This document shows, in pieces, positions 19,087 through 29,870 of a stretch of 59,541 nt of DNA (position 1 is its first letter; each line of letters starts with the position of its first letter). A program made the translations under genes and the position numbers. The notes under the pieces were generated by a model. It was given only the letters and a program-made list of their open reading frames with translations, was not told where the DNA came from and did not search any database. Source of the stretch: Pseudomonas sp. GM49 (GTDB lineage Bacteria; Pseudomonadota; Gammaproteobacteria; Pseudomonadales; Pseudomonadaceae); NCBI RefSeq assembly GCF_000282355.1, contig NZ_AKJL01000116.1, positions 1 through 59,541 of the forward strand, in the 5' to 3' direction.

Positions 19087-19878
19087 TTATCTGTTGAAGC
19101 TTCGCACAATGCCAGCCGTATTCCACAGTATCGGCAAGATATTTCTGAAATGAACCGGATCGGCGCTGGTCCAGAACTGCGCTTCACGGGCAGGCCCATC
19201 GGCGAGCAGTTCGCCTTCGGCCAAAAGCCGCTGGAGTTGCCGCGCGACGGCGGCACCGGTATCGATCAGGCTGATGTCCTCGGGGATCATCTGCCGGAGC
19301 ATCGGCTTGAGAAAAGGGTAGTGGGTGCAGCCGAGAATCAGGGTGTCCGCGCCGGCGGCCAGCAGCGGCTCGACATACCCGGCCAATAGCTGACGCAGCT
19401 CGGGGCTACGCAGGTCGCCGTTTTCAATCAGCTCCACCAGCCCGGGACAAGGCTGGGTGATTACTTTCACGTCCGTGGCGAAGCGGTCGAGCAACGCGGC
19501 GAACTTAGCGCTCTGCAAGGTGCCGGTGGTGGCCAGCACCCCCACTACGCCGGAGCGGGTTGCGGCGGCGGCCGGCTTGACTGCCGGCTCCATACCAACG
19601 ATGGGCCATTCTGGATAGTCGCGACGCAGGTCGGCGACACCGGCCACGGTCGCCGTGTTGCACGCCAGCACCAGGGCCTTGGCGCCCTGTTGCCGAAAGA
19701 ATTCAGCCATCACGCTGCAACGCTGCTGGATAAACTGCGGGGTTTTCTCGCCGTAGGGAACATTCCCGCAATCGGCGACGTACAACAGAGTCTCATTGGG
19801 CAGCAAACGCTGGATCTCGGCCAGTACCGAGAGCCCGCCGACACCGGAGTCGAACACGCCAATCGGCGCTTCACGCAT
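19087..19878 (-). CDS. murI: Glutamate racemase
   Basis: 263-aa cofactor-independent racemase making D-glutamate for peptidoglycan. Both catalytic Cys are present: VLACNTATV (about residue 74) and ILGCTHYPF (about 186). N-terminus [16 protein letters not shown] is the family signature, which fixes the start at 19878 and not an in-frame ATG 24 codons upstream. The start overlaps the moeB stop by 8 bp, so it is the last gene of the hemA-prfA-prmC-moeB-murI operon. Confidence 0.95.
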   Translation of the reverse strand: MREAPIGVFDSGVGGLSVLAEIQRLLPNETLLYVADCGNVPYGEKTPQFIQQRCSVMAEFFRQQGAKALVLACNTATVAGVADLRRDYPEWPIVGMEPAVKPAAAATRSGVVGVLATTGTLQSAKFAALLDRFATDVKVITQPCPGLVELIENGDLRSPELRQLLAGYVEPLLAAGADTLILGCTHYPFLKPMLRQMIPEDISLIDTGAAVARQLQRLLAEGELLADGPAREAQFWTSADPVHFRNILPILWNTAGIVRSFNR

Positions 19879-20626
19879 GTTTCGACCCACAGACGCTGCA
19901 ACCCGGATCGCGCTTGACCCGCAACTCACGGAAGCGTGTACCCAAGGCATCGATCAACAGCAGGCGCCCCACCAGCGGCTCACCGAATCCGGCCAGCAAC
20001 TTCAGCGCTTCGAGGGCTTGCAGACTGCCAACCAGCCCCACCAGCGGACCGACCACGCCGGCCTCGCTGCATGTCAGCTCGGCTTCGCTGCCGTGCCCAT
20101 ACAAACAGTGGTAGCACGGGCTCTCCGGCCGACGCGGATCGAACACCGACAGTTGCCCTTCGAGGCGAATCGCCGCGCCGCTGACCAGCGGTTTGCCGGC
20201 CGCCACGCAAGCGGCATTGACCGCTTCACGGGTGGAAAAATTGTCAGAACAATCGAGGACCAGATCTACCCCGGCCACCACGGCGGCCAGGGAATCCTCA
20301 TCCAGCGCCGAACGATGGGCGACCAGTTGAATCTCGGGATTGATCGCGGTCAGGCGCTTGAGCGCCGAATCGACCTTGGTCATGCCGACGCTGTCGGTGT
20401 CGTGAATGATCTGGCGTTGCAGGTTGGTCAGGTCGACTGTGTCGAAGTCAGCCAGGTGCAACTCGCCAACGCCGGCGGCCGCCAGATACAGCGCCACTGG
20501 CGCGCCAAGGCCGCCAAGACCGACGATCAATACGCGGCTCTCCTTGAGCCGCAACTGGCCGTCGATATCTATGTGTTGCAGCAGAATCTGCCGACTGTAA
20601 CGCAGCAACTCCTGATCATTCAGCAC
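19871..20626 (-). CDS. moeB: Molybdopterin-synthase adenylyltransferase
   Basis: 251-aa E1-like enzyme that adenylates the MoaD C-terminus so that sulfur can be added for molybdenum-cofactor synthesis. ATP site [21 protein letters not shown] (about 32-52), conserved [16 protein letters not shown] (Asp130 region), and the zinc ligands CYHC (about 172-175) and CSVC near the end. Overlaps prmC by 7 bp and murI by 8 bp. PAO1 PA4663. Confidence 0.93.
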   Translation of the reverse strand: MLNDQELLRYSRQILLQHIDIDGQLRLKESRVLIVGLGGLGAPVALYLAAAGVGELHLADFDTVDLTNLQRQIIHDTDSVGMTKVDSALKRLTAINPEIQLVAHRSALDEDSLAAVVAGVDLVLDCSDNFSTREAVNAACVAAGKPLVSGAAIRLEGQLSVFDPRRPESPCYHCLYGHGSEAELTCSEAGVVGPLVGLVGSLQALEALKLLAGFGEPLVGRLLLIDALGTRFRELRVKRDPGCSVCGSKHA

Positions 20627-21450
20627 GGCAGGCGCCCCAGACTGATGCGTTGATGACCGCCCAGATCGGTGCGGCTGTGGACTTCTTCAAACCCGCGGGT
20701 CAGCAGCAAATCGCGGACCGCCTCGGCCTGATCGTAGCCATGTTCGAGCATCAGCCAACCGCCGGCGTCCAGATGATCTGGCGCCTGGGCGACGATCAGG
20801 CGCAGATCGTCGAGCCCGTCGACACCCGCCACCAGGGCGCTCGCCGGCTCGAAGCGCACATCGCCCTCGACCAGATGCGGATCGGCCGCTGCAATGTAGG
20901 GCGGATTGCTGATGATCAGTTGAAAACGCTGACCTTCCAGGGCGCTGAACCAATGACTGCTCAGTACCTTGGCGTTGTTCAGGTGCAGGCGCTGGCGATT
21001 GCGTTCGGCCAGGGCCACGGCTTCCAGCACGCGATCCACGGCCGTGACGCTCCAGGCCGGACGCTCGCTGGCCAGGGCCAGGGCAATCGCACCACTGCCG
21101 GTGCCGAGGTCGAGTACCTTGGCCGGTGTGGCCGGCAACAGTTCCAGCGCAGCTTCCACCAGCAGCTCAGTGTCGGGGCGCGGGATCAGTGTGTGCGGTG
21201 CCACTTCCAGATCCAGCTTCCAGAAACCCTGCTGGCCGAGGATATAGGCCACCGGCTCACCGCTGCGGCGGCGCTGCAAATACTCGGCGAACGTCAGCGC
21301 CGCTTCGCTCGGCACGATGCGCTCCGGCCAGGTGTGCAGGAAACTGCGGGACTTGCCCAACGCTGCCGCCAGCAGCAATTCGGCATCCAGACGCGCCGTC
21401 GGCGAGTCGGGCAGATCGGCGGCGCGCAACAAACTGGCGATGATCGTCAT
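20620..21450 (-). CDS. prmC: Peptide chain release factor N5-glutamine methyltransferase
   Basis: 276-aa SAM-dependent enzyme (HemK) that methylates the Gln of the GGQ motif in release factors. SAM motif VLDLGTGSGAIALALASERP (about 114-133) and the catalytic NPPY in IISNPPYIAA (about 181-190). It starts immediately after the prfA stop codon, placing the enzyme next to its substrate gene. Overlaps moeB downstream. Confidence 0.95.
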   Translation of the reverse strand: MTIIASLLRAADLPDSPTARLDAELLLAAALGKSRSFLHTWPERIVPSEAALTFAEYLQRRRSGEPVAYILGQQGFWKLDLEVAPHTLIPRPDTELLVEAALELLPATPAKVLDLGTGSGAIALALASERPAWSVTAVDRVLEAVALAERNRQRLHLNNAKVLSSHWFSALEGQRFQLIISNPPYIAAADPHLVEGDVRFEPASALVAGVDGLDDLRLIVAQAPDHLDAGGWLMLEHGYDQAEAVRDLLLTRGFEEVHSRTDLGGHQRISLGRLPC

Positions 21451-22533
21451 TTACTCACCTATCGCAGCCAGTTGATCGGCCTGGTACTCGGCCAGCAACG
21501 GCTCGATCACCGCCTCGACGCCGCCGGCGAGGATCTCGTCGAGGGAATACAAGGTCAGGTTGACCCGGTGGTCGGTGACCCGGCCCTGGGCGAAATTGTA
21601 GGTGCGAATGCGCTCGGAGCGATCACCGGAGCCGACCAGCAACTTGCGCTCGCTGGCGATGGCGTTGGCCGCGGCGGAGGTCTGCTGATCGTTCAGCTTG
21701 GCCGACAACCAGGACATCGCCCGGGCACGGTTCTTGTGCTGCGAACGCTCTTCCTGGCATTCGACCACGATGCCGGACGGCAAGTGCGTAATGCGGATCG
21801 CCGAATCGGTCTTGTTGACGTGCTGGCCACCGGCGCCGGAGGAGCGATAGGTATCGATGCGCAGGTCGGCCGGGTTGATCTCGATCGCTTCCTGTTCATC
21901 CGGCTCGGGCAATACCGCCACGGTGCAGGCCGAAGTGTGGATGCGGCCCTGGGATTCGGTCGCCGGAACCCGCTGCACACGGTGCGCGCCGGATTCGAAC
22001 TTGAGCTTGCCGTAGACGTTGTCGCCCTCGACCCGGGCAATCACCTCTTTATAACCGCCGTGTTCACCCTCGTTTTCCGAGAGGATCTCCACCCGCCAGC
22101 CACGACGCTCGGCGTAACGCGAATACATGCGGAACAGGTCGCCGGAGAAAATCGCCGCCTCGTCGCCGCCGGTGCCGGCACGGATTTCGAGGAACACGTT
22201 GCGCCCGTCGTTCGGATCCTTGGGCAGCAGCATGCGTTGCAGGTCGGCTTCGAGCGTGACCAGGCGTTCCTTGGCTTCGCGAACTTCTTCCACGGCCATT
22301 TCACGCATGTCCGGGTCGCTGTCCTTGAGCAGTGCCTGGGCACCTTCGAGGTCATCCTGCACTTTCAGCAGTTCTTTATAGGCGCCCACGATCGGTTCAA
22401 CTTCCGCGTACTCCTTGGAATAGGTACGGAATTTGTTCTGATCGGAAATGACCTCGCCGTCGCCCAGCAGGGCGGTCAATTCCTCGAAACGGTCCTGGAG
22501 GATATCCAGCTTATTGAGCAGTGACGCTTTCAT
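21451..22533 (-). CDS. prfA: Peptide chain release factor 1
   Basis: 360-aa RF1, which ends translation at UAA/UAG. The GGQ catalytic motif is in [15 protein letters not shown] (about residues 228-242) and the PxT anticodon-like region lies in [16 protein letters not shown] (PAT, about 185-200). The start overlaps the hemA stop by 4 bp (ATGA), so synthesis is coupled to HemA. Confidence 0.97.
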   Translation of the reverse strand: MKASLLNKLDILQDRFEELTALLGDGEVISDQNKFRTYSKEYAEVEPIVGAYKELLKVQDDLEGAQALLKDSDPDMREMAVEEVREAKERLVTLEADLQRMLLPKDPNDGRNVFLEIRAGTGGDEAAIFSGDLFRMYSRYAERRGWRVEILSENEGEHGGYKEVIARVEGDNVYGKLKFESGAHRVQRVPATESQGRIHTSACTVAVLPEPDEQEAIEINPADLRIDTYRSSGAGGQHVNKTDSAIRITHLPSGIVVECQEERSQHKNRARAMSWLSAKLNDQQTSAAANAIASERKLLVGSGDRSERIRTYNFAQGRVTDHRVNLTLYSLDEILAGGVEAVIEPLLAEYQADQLAAIGE

Positions 22534-23819
22534 TGCGGTTTTTTATCCGAAAAGCTATCCGATGAGCCCTCACCGAGGGCAAAGAGTTCCTGGGCCATCG
22601 CCAGCGCATCCAGGCGACCTTCGGCAGAGAGCTTTTTCAACTGCACGCTGGGTGCGTGCAACAGTTTGTTGGTGAGCCCGCGAGCCAGTTGCACCAGCAC
22701 CTCTTCGGCACTGCTGCCGTTGGCCAGCATGCGCTGGGCCTTTTGCAATTCTTCGTCGCGCAGGCGTTCGCTCTGTTGGCGATAGGCCTTGAGCACGTCC
22801 ACCGCCGCCAATTCACGCAGGCGGACCATGAAGTCTTCGGCACCGACCGAGACCATCTCTTCGGCGGCCTGGGCTGCACCCTGGCGGCTCTTGAGGTTCT
22901 CGGCCACCACTTCGTGGAGGTCGTCGACGCTATAGAGGTAAACATCGTCCAACTCGCCGACTTCTGGCTCGATATCGCGCGGAACGGCGATATCCACCAT
23001 GAAAATCGGTTTGTGCTTGCGCAGTTTCAAGGCGCTTTCCACTGCACCTTTACCCAGGATCGGCAATTGGCTGGCGGTGGAACTGATGACGATATCGCTG
23101 CGCACCAGCTCTGCCGGAATATCCGACAACAACACCGCATGGGCGCCGAACTGTTCGGCCAGAATGCTGGCACGTTCCAGGGTGCGGTTGGCGACGACGA
23201 TGCGCTTTACACCCAGGTCATGCAAATGGCGGGCGACCAGGGTGATGGTCTCGCCGGCGCCGATCAACAACGCCTGGCTGCGTTGCAGGTCGCTGAAAAT
23301 CTGTTTCGCCAGGCTCACCGCGGCAAACGCCACCGACACCGGGTTCTCGCCGATGGCCGTGTCGGTGCGCACCTGTTTGGCCGCATTGAACGTGGCCTGG
23401 AACAGCCGTCCGAGCAACGGGCCGATGGTGCCGGCCTCACGGGCCACGGCATAGGCCGACTTCATCTGGCCGAGAATCTGCGGTTCGCCCAACACCAGCG
23501 AGTCGAGCCCGGAAGCGACCCGCATCATGTGACGAACTGCCGCATCATCTTCATGCACATAGGCGCTTTCGCGCAGCTCCTCGAAGCTCAAATGATGATA
23601 TTCGGCCAGCCAGTGCAGCACGGTGTCCGCCGACAGGTGATCCTGTTCTATATAGAGTTCACTGCGATTGCAGGTGGAGAGGATCGCAGCTTCGCGGCTG
23701 TCGGTGAGTCGGCAGAGCTGCTGCAAGGCCTCAACCAGCTGCTCAGGGGTAAAAGCCACGCGCTCGCGGACGTCTACTGAAGCAGTCTTGTGGTTAATAC
23801 CGAGTGCAAGGAAGGCCAT
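22530..23819 (-). CDS. hemA: Glutamyl-tRNA reductase
   Basis: 429-aa NADPH-dependent enzyme reducing Glu-tRNA to glutamate-1-semialdehyde, the first step of C5 haem synthesis. Nucleophilic Cys in [10 protein letters not shown] (about residue 50), NADPH site [16 protein letters not shown] (about 185-200) and ANRTLERA. Starts [19 protein letters not shown], the typical HemA start. First gene of a five-gene operon, divergent from the TPR lipoprotein gene across 234 bp. Confidence 0.96.
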   Translation of the reverse strand: MAFLALGINHKTASVDVRERVAFTPEQLVEALQQLCRLTDSREAAILSTCNRSELYIEQDHLSADTVLHWLAEYHHLSFEELRESAYVHEDDAAVRHMMRVASGLDSLVLGEPQILGQMKSAYAVAREAGTIGPLLGRLFQATFNAAKQVRTDTAIGENPVSVAFAAVSLAKQIFSDLQRSQALLIGAGETITLVARHLHDLGVKRIVVANRTLERASILAEQFGAHAVLLSDIPAELVRSDIVISSTASQLPILGKGAVESALKLRKHKPIFMVDIAVPRDIEPEVGELDDVYLYSVDDLHEVVAENLKSRQGAAQAAEEMVSVGAEDFMVRLRELAAVDVLKAYRQQSERLRDEELQKAQRMLANGSSAEEVLVQLARGLTNKLLHAPSVQLKKLSAEGRLDALAMAQELFALGEGSSDSFSDKKPQ

Positions 23820-24053
23820 TCAAAGTCGCTGATGGTGACGTGAAGCCGACAATTGTCCTACTTCGACGGAATCAGAACAACTACTCGATATCTATCGCTC
23901 CGGTAGGCAACGCCGACGTTGCGAGCGGTTCTCGTTTACAAGGCAGCCAGGCGTTGCCGGATCCACCGTGCGGGTAAATTGGCGGGCCGGTTATGTTTGG
24001 CCGAAAGCTTGTGTCATGATGATCCGACCGCAGGTTAGTCGTCCTCCTCCTAT

Positions 24054-25778
24054 ATGAATAGATCTTCCGCGTTGCTCCTCGCTCTTGTCTTCCTCAGCGG
24101 CTGCCAGGCCTTGGCACCCGTATCGTCGGACGGTACGTCGCCGGTTGAAGACAGCACCCCGGCCCCTGAAAAGCCCAAGGTCTACAGCTCATTCAGCGAG
24201 GAAACCATCTTCAGCCTGTTGAGTGCCGAACTGGCTGGCCAGCGCAATCGTTTCGACATTGCCCTGGACAACTATGTGACCCAGGCCATCAACACCCAGG
24301 ATCCGGGTATCTCCGAGCGGGCATTCCGTATCGCCGAATATCTGGGTGCCGATCAGGCAGCCTTGGATACCTCGCTGATCTGGGCCAAAAACGCCCCCAA
24401 CGACCTCGAAGCGCAACGCGCCGCCGCCGTACAACTGGCACGTGCCGGGCGTTACGACGACTCCATGGTCTATATGGAAAAAGTCCTGCAAGGCAAGGGC
24501 GACACCCATTTCGACTTCCTCGCGCTGTCTGCGGCCGATACCGACCAGGACACCCGCAACGGCTTGATGAAAAGCTTCGACCGTTTGCTGCAACGCCATC
24601 CGAACAACGGCCAGCTGATTTTCGGCAAGGCGCTGCTGATGCAACAGGATGGCGATGCCAAAGGCGCGCTGACGCTGCTGGAAAACAATCCGCCCGACGA
24701 CGGCGAAATCGCTCCGATCCTGCTGCGCGCACGCCTGCTGCAAACCCTGAATCGCGGTGACGAAGCCCTGCCGTTGCTGCAGAAAAGCATCAAGAAATAC
24801 CCGGATGACAAGCGCCTGCGCCTGACTTACGCACGCATGCTGGTTGAACAGGACCGCATGAACGACGCCAAGGCCGAGTTCTCGAGCCTGGTTCAGCAGT
24901 ACCCGGAAGATGACGAACTGCGTTACTCGCTGGCACTGGTCTGCCTTGAAGCCAAGGCCTGGAATGAAGCCAAGGGCTATCTGGAAGACCTGATCGCCCG
25001 GGAAAGTCACGTCGATTCGGCGCACCTGAACCTCGGTCGCATTGCCGAAGAACAAAACGACCCGCAAGGCGCGCTGATCGAATACGCCAAAGTTGGCCCG
25101 GGCAACGACTTCCTGCCGGCGCAATTGCGTCAGGCCGACATCCTGATCAATAACGGCAAGACCGCCGAAGCGCAACGCAAGCTGGCGGCAGAGCGCGATG
25201 AACAGCCGGATTACGCCATCCAGTTGTACCTGATCGAAGTCGAAACCCTGTCCGCCAACAATCAGGGCGACAAGGCCTGGAATGTTCTGCAACAGGCCTT
25301 GCAGAAATACCCGGACGACTTGAACCTGCTCTACACCCGCGCCATGCAGGCGGAAAAACGCAATGACCTGGCGCAGATGGAAAAAGACCTGCGCACGATC
25401 ATCAAGCGCGACCCGGACAATGCCATGGCGTTGAACGCCCTCGGCTACACCCTGTCTGACCGCACCACACGCTACGCCGAAGCCAAGGCCCTGATCGAAC
25501 AGGCGCACCAGATCAGTCCGGAAGACCCGGCGGTACTCGACAGCCTTGGCTGGGTGAATTACCGCATGGGCAATCTCGACGAAGCCGAGCGCCTGCTGCG
25601 CCAGGCCCTGGAACGCTTCCCCGATCAGGAAGTCGCCGCTCACCTGGGCGAAGTCCTGTGGGCCAATGGCAAACAGCGTGAAGCCAGACAAGTCTGGGGC
25701 AAGTTCCTCAAGGAACAACCCGACAGCCCGACCCTGCGCGGCACCATCAAACGCCTGACCGGATCAGAGACTCTTTAA
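24054..25778 (+). CDS. Tetratricopeptide-repeat lipoprotein (PA4667 type)
   Basis: 574-aa exported TPR protein. Signal peptide [17 protein letters not shown] ends in a lipobox (L-S-G-C, Cys17). Most of the rest is repeated 34-residue TPR-like helices, clear in [16 protein letters not shown] units and the C-terminal [49 protein letters not shown]. Immediately followed by lolB (4-bp gap), pointing to a role in the outer membrane or lipoprotein traffic, but the partner is unknown. Matches the PAO1 PA4667 position. Confidence 0.9.
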   Translation: MNRSSALLLALVFLSGCQALAPVSSDGTSPVEDSTPAPEKPKVYSSFSEETIFSLLSAELAGQRNRFDIALDNYVTQAINTQDPGISERAFRIAEYLGADQAALDTSLIWAKNAPNDLEAQRAAAVQLARAGRYDDSMVYMEKVLQGKGDTHFDFLALSAADTDQDTRNGLMKSFDRLLQRHPNNGQLIFGKALLMQQDGDAKGALTLLENNPPDDGEIAPILLRARLLQTLNRGDEALPLLQKSIKKYPDDKRLRLTYARMLVEQDRMNDAKAEFSSLVQQYPEDDELRYSLALVCLEAKAWNEAKGYLEDLIARESHVDSAHLNLGRIAEEQNDPQGALIEYAKVGPGNDFLPAQLRQADILINNGKTAEAQRKLAAERDEQPDYAIQLYLIEVETLSANNQGDKAWNVLQQALQKYPDDLNLLYTRAMQAEKRNDLAQMEKDLRTIIKRDPDNAMALNALGYTLSDRTTRYAEAKALIEQAHQISPEDPAVLDSLGWVNYRMGNLDEAERLLRQALERFPDQEVAAHLGEVLWANGKQREARQVWGKFLKEQPDSPTLRGTIKRLTGSETL

Positions 25779-25782
25779 GATT

Positions 25783-26400
25783 ATGTTTTTGCGCCATTTC
25801 ATCGTTTTCAGTTTTATTGCCCTGCTCGCCGGTTGCGCGGGCCTGGGTCCCCGCGAATCAGTCGAGGGTCACGGCAACCCCGCCCAATGGCGCGAGCACA
25901 AACAGCAACTGACCGGCCTCGATGGCTGGCAGATCGACGGCAAGATCGGCATCCGCGCCCCGAAAGACTCGGGCAGCGGCACGTTGTTCTGGTTGCAACG
26001 CCAGGATTACTACGACATTCGCCTGTCCGGACCACTGGGTCGTGGCGCGGCACGCCTGACCGGACGGCCGGGCAAGGTTTCGCTGGAAGTCGCCAACCAG
26101 GGGCGTTACGACGCACCGACCCCTGAAGTGTTGCTCGAAGAGCAACTGGGCTGGAAGTTGCCGGTGTCCAACCTGGCCTGGTGGGTCCGCGGGCTTCCGG
26201 CTCCGGATAGCAAAAGTCACCTGACACTGGATGCCGACAGTCGCCTGGCCAACCTCGAACAGGATGGCTGGCAAGTCGAATACACCGACTACACCCAGCA
26301 AAACGGTTACTGGCTCCCCGAGCGAATCAAGCTGCACGGCACCGACCTTGACGTCACACTGGTGATCAAGGCCTGGCAACCGCGCAAACTGGGGTCGTGA
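25783..26400 (+). CDS. lolB: Outer-membrane lipoprotein receptor LolB
   Basis: 205-aa lipoprotein that receives lipoproteins from LolA and inserts them in the outer membrane. Signal peptide [18 protein letters not shown] with Cys18; family patterns [25 protein letters not shown] and [20 protein letters not shown]. The exposed hydrophobic loop of LolB lies near this region. Stop codon and ispE start are separated by one base. Located in the lolB-ispE order conserved in gammaproteobacteria. Confidence 0.94.
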   Translation: MFLRHFIVFSFIALLAGCAGLGPRESVEGHGNPAQWREHKQQLTGLDGWQIDGKIGIRAPKDSGSGTLFWLQRQDYYDIRLSGPLGRGAARLTGRPGKVSLEVANQGRYDAPTPEVLLEEQLGWKLPVSNLAWWVRGLPAPDSKSHLTLDADSRLANLEQDGWQVEYTDYTQQNGYWLPERIKLHGTDLDVTLVIKAWQPRKLGS

Positions 26401-26401
26401 C

Positions 26402-27253
26402 ATGCCAGCCAATCGCCTGACTTTGCCATCTCCGGCCAAACTCAATCTGATGCTGCACATTCTCGGTCGCCGCGAAGACGGCTACCACGAGTTGCAGACG
26501 ATGTTTCAGTTCCTCGATTACGGCGACGAAATCACCTATGCCCTGCGCGATGACGGCGTCATTCAACTGCACACCGAGTTCCCGGGCGTCCCCCACGACA
26601 GCAACCTGATTGTCAAGGCTGCGAAAAAACTTCAGGAGCAATCCGCTTGCTCGCTGGGCGTCGATATCTGGATCGAAAAAATCCTGCCCATGGGTGGCGG
26701 CATTGGCGGCGGCAGTTCGAATGCCGCAACGACTTTGCTCGGTCTCAATCATCTGTGGCAATTGGGCTGGGATGAAGATCGCCTGGCTGGCCTGGGATTG
26801 ACGCTAGGTGCCGACGTCCCGGTTTTCGTACGTGGCCACGCGGCATTTGCCGAAGGCGTGGGGGAGAAACTGACCCCTGTCGACCCGGAAGAACCGTGGT
26901 ATCTCGTGCTGGTGCCGCAAGTATCTGTAAGTACGGCAGAAATTTTTTCAGATCCGTTGTTGACACGTAACACTCCTCCCATTAAAGTGCGCCCCGTTCC
27001 CAAGGGAAACAGTCGAAATGACTGCTTGCCGGTGGTAACAAGGCGTTATCCAGAGGTACGTAACGCTTTGAATTTGTTAGGTAAATATACCGAAGCAAAA
27101 CTCACCGGAACTGGAAGTTGTGTGTTTGGGGGCTTCCCAAGCAAAGCTGAAGCTGATAAAGTCTCGGCCCTTCTGACAGAGACCCTTACAGGTTTTGTAG
27201 CAAAAGGAAGCAACATTTCGATGTTGCATCGCAAGCTGCGAAGTCTGCTCTAA
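26402..27253 (+). CDS. ispE: 4-diphosphocytidyl-2-C-methyl-D-erythritol kinase
   Basis: 283-aa GHMP kinase of the MEP isoprenoid pathway. ATP-binding loop [18 protein letters not shown] (about 97-114); substrate residues in [24 protein letters not shown] (Lys/Asn/His). Catalytic Asp in [11 protein letters not shown]. From about 26920 codon use changes: many codons end in A or T (GTA, TCT, ACA, TTA, AAA), unlike the first two thirds. The protein still reads as ordinary IspE ([11 protein letters not shown] near 238), so the shift probably reflects a promoter and leader embedded here for tRNA-Gln/prs. Confidence 0.95.
   Translation: MPANRLTLPSPAKLNLMLHILGRREDGYHELQTMFQFLDYGDEITYALRDDGVIQLHTEFPGVPHDSNLIVKAAKKLQEQSACSLGVDIWIEKILPMGGGIGGGSSNAATTLLGLNHLWQLGWDEDRLAGLGLTLGADVPVFVRGHAAFAEGVGEKLTPVDPEEPWYLVLVPQVSVSTAEIFSDPLLTRNTPPIKVRPVPKGNSRNDCLPVVTRRYPEVRNALNLLGKYTEAKLTGTGSCVFGGFPSKAEADKVSALLTETLTGFVAKGSNISMLHRKLRSLL
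26960..26988 (+). promoter_or_regulatory. Candidate promoter inside ispE for tRNA-Gln and prs
   Basis: TTGACA (26960-26965), exactly 17 bases, TAAAGT (26983-26988), followed by GCGCCCC, a GC-rich discriminator typical of stable-RNA promoters. The tRNA-Met promoter at 41410 has the same design (TTGACG, 17 bases, AATAAT, GCGCGCC). Transcription would start about 295 bases before the tRNA and run through the ispE 3' end. Confidence 0.62.
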
Positions 27254-27289
27254 AGGAACCGATTACTGGGTAATCGTTGCAACAGATAC

Positions 27290-27364
27290 AGGGGCGTCGC
27301 CAAGCGGTAAGGCAGCAGGTTTTGATCCTGCCATGCGTTGGTTCGAATCCAGCCGCCCCTGCCA
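27290..27364 (+). tRNA. tRNA-Gln (UUG)
   Basis: 75 bases with full cloverleaf: acceptor AGGGGCG/CGCCCCT, anticodon stem GCAGG/CCTGC with loop TTTTGAT (anticodon TTG at 27322-27324), T-arm with GTTCGAATC, and encoded CCA. It lies between ispE and prs, as in other pseudomonads. Confidence 0.97.
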
Positions 27365-27410
27365 TTTTCCTATACTCATCCAGGTTACCCTCAGCCTTCA
27401 GGTACTGCGC

Positions 27411-28352
27411 GTGTCCAAGATGATGGTCTTTACGGGGAACGCTAACCCCGATCTGGCTCGGCGTGTCGTACGTCAGCTGCATATCCCTCTCGGTGACATC
27501 TCTGTCGGTAAATTCTCCGACGGCGAAATTACAGCCGAGATCAATGAAAACGTCCGCGGTAAAGACGTCTTCATTATTCAGCCGACTTGCGCTCCGACCA
27601 ACGATAACCTGATGGAACTGGTAGTGATGGCTGATGCCTTCCGCCGCTCCTCGGCTACTCGTATCACTGCTGTTATTCCTTACTTTGGTTATGCCCGTCA
27701 GGATCGCCGTCCGCGTTCCGCACGTGTGGCTATCAGCGCGAAAGTCGTGGCTGACATGCTTACCGTAGTCGGCATCGACCGTGTTCTCACGGTTGATCTG
27801 CATGCTGACCAAATCCAGGGTTTCTTCGATATTCCGGTAGATAACATCTACGGCTCCCCGGTTCTGGTGGATGACATCGAAGATCAGCGCTTCGAAAACC
27901 TGATGATCGTGTCCCCGGACATTGGCGGCGTCGTGCGTGCACGTGCCGTTGCCAAATCCCTGGGCGTGGATCTCGGGATCATCGACAAACGCCGTGAGAA
28001 AGCCAATCACTCTGAAGTGATGCATATCATCGGTGATGTCGAAGGGCGTACCTGTATTCTGGTCGATGACATGGTCGATACCGCAGGCACCCTGTGCCAC
28101 GCGGCCAAGGCCCTGAAAGAGCATGGCGCTGCCAAGGTTTTCGCCTACTGCACGCACCCTGTGCTGTCGGGTCGGGCGATCGAAAACATTGAAAATTCCA
28201 TGCTGGACGAGCTGGTGGTGACTAACACCATCCCTCTTTCCGCTGCAGCACAAGCCTGTTCGCGTATCCGCCAACTGGATATCGCACCGGTAGTTGCCGA
28301 GGCGGTCCGCCGCATCAGCAATGAAGAATCGATCAGCGCGATGTTCCGCTAA
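27411..28352 (+). CDS. prs: Ribose-phosphate pyrophosphokinase
   Basis: About 313-aa enzyme making PRPP from ribose-5-phosphate and ATP; PRPP feeds hpt and upp of this same window. Motifs: [31 protein letters not shown] (about 97-107, ATP), [18 protein letters not shown] (about 131-148) and the PRPP loop [17 protein letters not shown] (about 219-235). GTG at 27411 gives the usual MSKMMVFTG start; ATG at 27420 is the alternative. Codon use is more AT-ending near its 5' end than in most neighbours. A terminator follows at 28386. Confidence 0.95.
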   Translation: MSKMMVFTGNANPDLARRVVRQLHIPLGDISVGKFSDGEITAEINENVRGKDVFIIQPTCAPTNDNLMELVVMADAFRRSSATRITAVIPYFGYARQDRRPRSARVAISAKVVADMLTVVGIDRVLTVDLHADQIQGFFDIPVDNIYGSPVLVDDIEDQRFENLMIVSPDIGGVVRARAVAKSLGVDLGIIDKRREKANHSEVMHIIGDVEGRTCILVDDMVDTAGTLCHAAKALKEHGAAKVFAYCTHPVLSGRAIENIENSMLDELVVTNTIPLSAAAQACSRIRQLDIAPVVAEAVRRISNEESISAMFR

Positions 28353-28385
28353 GGGCCCTGCCCTTCTCGAAATGTCTCGTTGACG

Positions 28386-28429
28386 AAAAGCGCCCCGCCC
28401 CGGCATTCATGTCGGGGCGGGGCTTTTTT
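28386..28429 (+). terminator. prs terminator
   Basis: Long GC stem: AAAAGCGCCCCGCCCCG against CGGGGCGGGGCTTTTTT, one small bulge, loop of about 9 bases, ending in six Ts. Separates prs from rplY. Confidence 0.9.
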
Positions 28430-28494
28430 GCCCATATCGCCTTTAGCGCTGGTCGCAAACGCTGGGGCGAATGTGGTTATTTTGGAGATACAAC

Positions 28495-29094
28495 ATGAAC
28501 GATTTTACTCTGAATGCTGAAGTGCGTTCCGACCTGGGGAAAGGTGCGAGCCGCCGCCTGCGTCGTCTCGCAAGCCTGGTTCCAGCTGTAGTTTACGGTG
28601 GCGACAAAGCCCCTGAATCCATCAGCATGCTGGCCAAAGAAGTTGCCAAACTGCTCGAAAACGAAGCGGCTTACAGCCACATCATCGAGCTGAACGTTGG
28701 TGGCACCAAGCAGAACGTCGTGATCAAAGCCCTGCAGCGTCACCCGGCCAAAGGCCACGTGATGCACGCTGACTTCGTACGCGTAGTAGCTGGCCAGAAA
28801 CTGACCGCTATCGTTCCAGTGCACTTCATCAACGAAGAAGCACCGACCAAGAAAGGCGGCGAAATCTCGCACGTTGTTGCCGAGATCGAAGTTTCCTGCC
28901 TGCCGAAAGATCTGCCTGAGTTCATCGAAGTCGACCTGGCTAACGCTGAAATCGGTTCGATCATTCACCTGTCGGACCTCAAGGCGCCTAAAGGCGTTGA
29001 GTTCGTGGCCCTGGCACACGGCGATGACAAGGCTGTTGCCAACGTCCACGCTCCACGTGTTGCTCCAGAAGCTGCAGAAGGCGCTGCAGAGTAA
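28495..29094 (+). CDS. rplY: 50S ribosomal protein L25 (Ctc type)
   Basis: 199-aa long-form L25, which binds 5S rRNA. The N-terminal L25 domain (about 1-95) has [21 protein letters not shown] and [15 protein letters not shown]; the C-terminal TL5/Ctc domain (about 96-185) contains [17 protein letters not shown] and [13 protein letters not shown]. The tail is Ala/Glu rich. The ATG at 28495 has TTGGAG about 8 bases upstream; an in-frame ATG at 28471 has no ribosome site. It precedes pth, as usual. Confidence 0.95.
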   Translation: MNDFTLNAEVRSDLGKGASRRLRRLASLVPAVVYGGDKAPESISMLAKEVAKLLENEAAYSHIIELNVGGTKQNVVIKALQRHPAKGHVMHADFVRVVAGQKLTAIVPVHFINEEAPTKKGGEISHVVAEIEVSCLPKDLPEFIEVDLANAEIGSIIHLSDLKAPKGVEFVALAHGDDKAVANVHAPRVAPEAAEGAAE

Positions 29095-29263
29095 TTTTAC
29101 TCTGTACGCCGGAGTGACCGGAAACATCGCGGACTAGAGCATAGCGAGAAAGCGGGCGAGAACGCGGAGTTTACATCATGGTAAATGAGCAATTTTCGTC
29201 CACTTTCGCCGCTCTCCCTGATTGCGGCGATGTTATCCACCACTCCAATGAAGGGCCCCTATC

Positions 29264-29848
29264 GTGACTGCCATCAAACTGATCGTTGGCCTGGGAAATC
29301 CAGGCGCTGAATACGAACAGACCCGGCATAACGCAGGGGCCCTTTTTGTTGAGCGCATCGCGAACGCACAAGGTGTGAACCTTGTGGCGGACCGCAAATA
29401 TTTCGGCCTGACCGGGCGCTATTCGCATCAGGGTCAGGATGTTCGTCTGCTGATTCCCACCACGTACATGAACCGCAGCGGCCAGGCCGTGGCGGCACTC
29501 GCCGGTTTCTTCCGCATCAAGCCTGAAGAAATCCTCGTGGCGCATGACGAACTCGACCTGCCTCCAGGCGTTGCCAAGCTCAAAGTGGGCGGCGGCCATG
29601 GCGGTCACAACGGGTTGCGCGACATCATTGCGCAACTGGGCAATCAGAATACCTTTCATCGCTTGCGGCTTGGCATTGGCCACCCGGGCGTTGCCAGTAT
29701 GGTTTCAAATTTCGTCCTGGGTCGTGCGCCACGCGCCGAACAGGAAAAACTCGATGCCAGCATCGACTTTGCCCTCGGCGTGCTGCCGGATATCCTCGCC
29801 GGGGAATGGAACCGCGCGATGAAAAACCTGCACAGCCAGAAGGCCTGA
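29264..29848 (+). CDS. pth: Peptidyl-tRNA hydrolase
   Basis: 194-aa enzyme that frees tRNA from drop-off peptidyl-tRNA. Catalytic His in [12 protein letters not shown] (about residue 22); [15 protein letters not shown] (Asn), [11 protein letters not shown] (Asp) and [13 protein letters not shown] are all present. The start is GTG at 29264, with AAGGG about 9 bases upstream. It lies between rplY and ychF (22-bp gap to ychF). Confidence 0.96.
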   Translation: MTAIKLIVGLGNPGAEYEQTRHNAGALFVERIANAQGVNLVADRKYFGLTGRYSHQGQDVRLLIPTTYMNRSGQAVAALAGFFRIKPEEILVAHDELDLPPGVAKLKVGGGHGGHNGLRDIIAQLGNQNTFHRLRLGIGHPGVASMVSNFVLGRAPRAEQEKLDASIDFALGVLPDILAGEWNRAMKNLHSQKA

Positions 29849-29870
29849 CTCACTCCTCGGGGAAAACACC

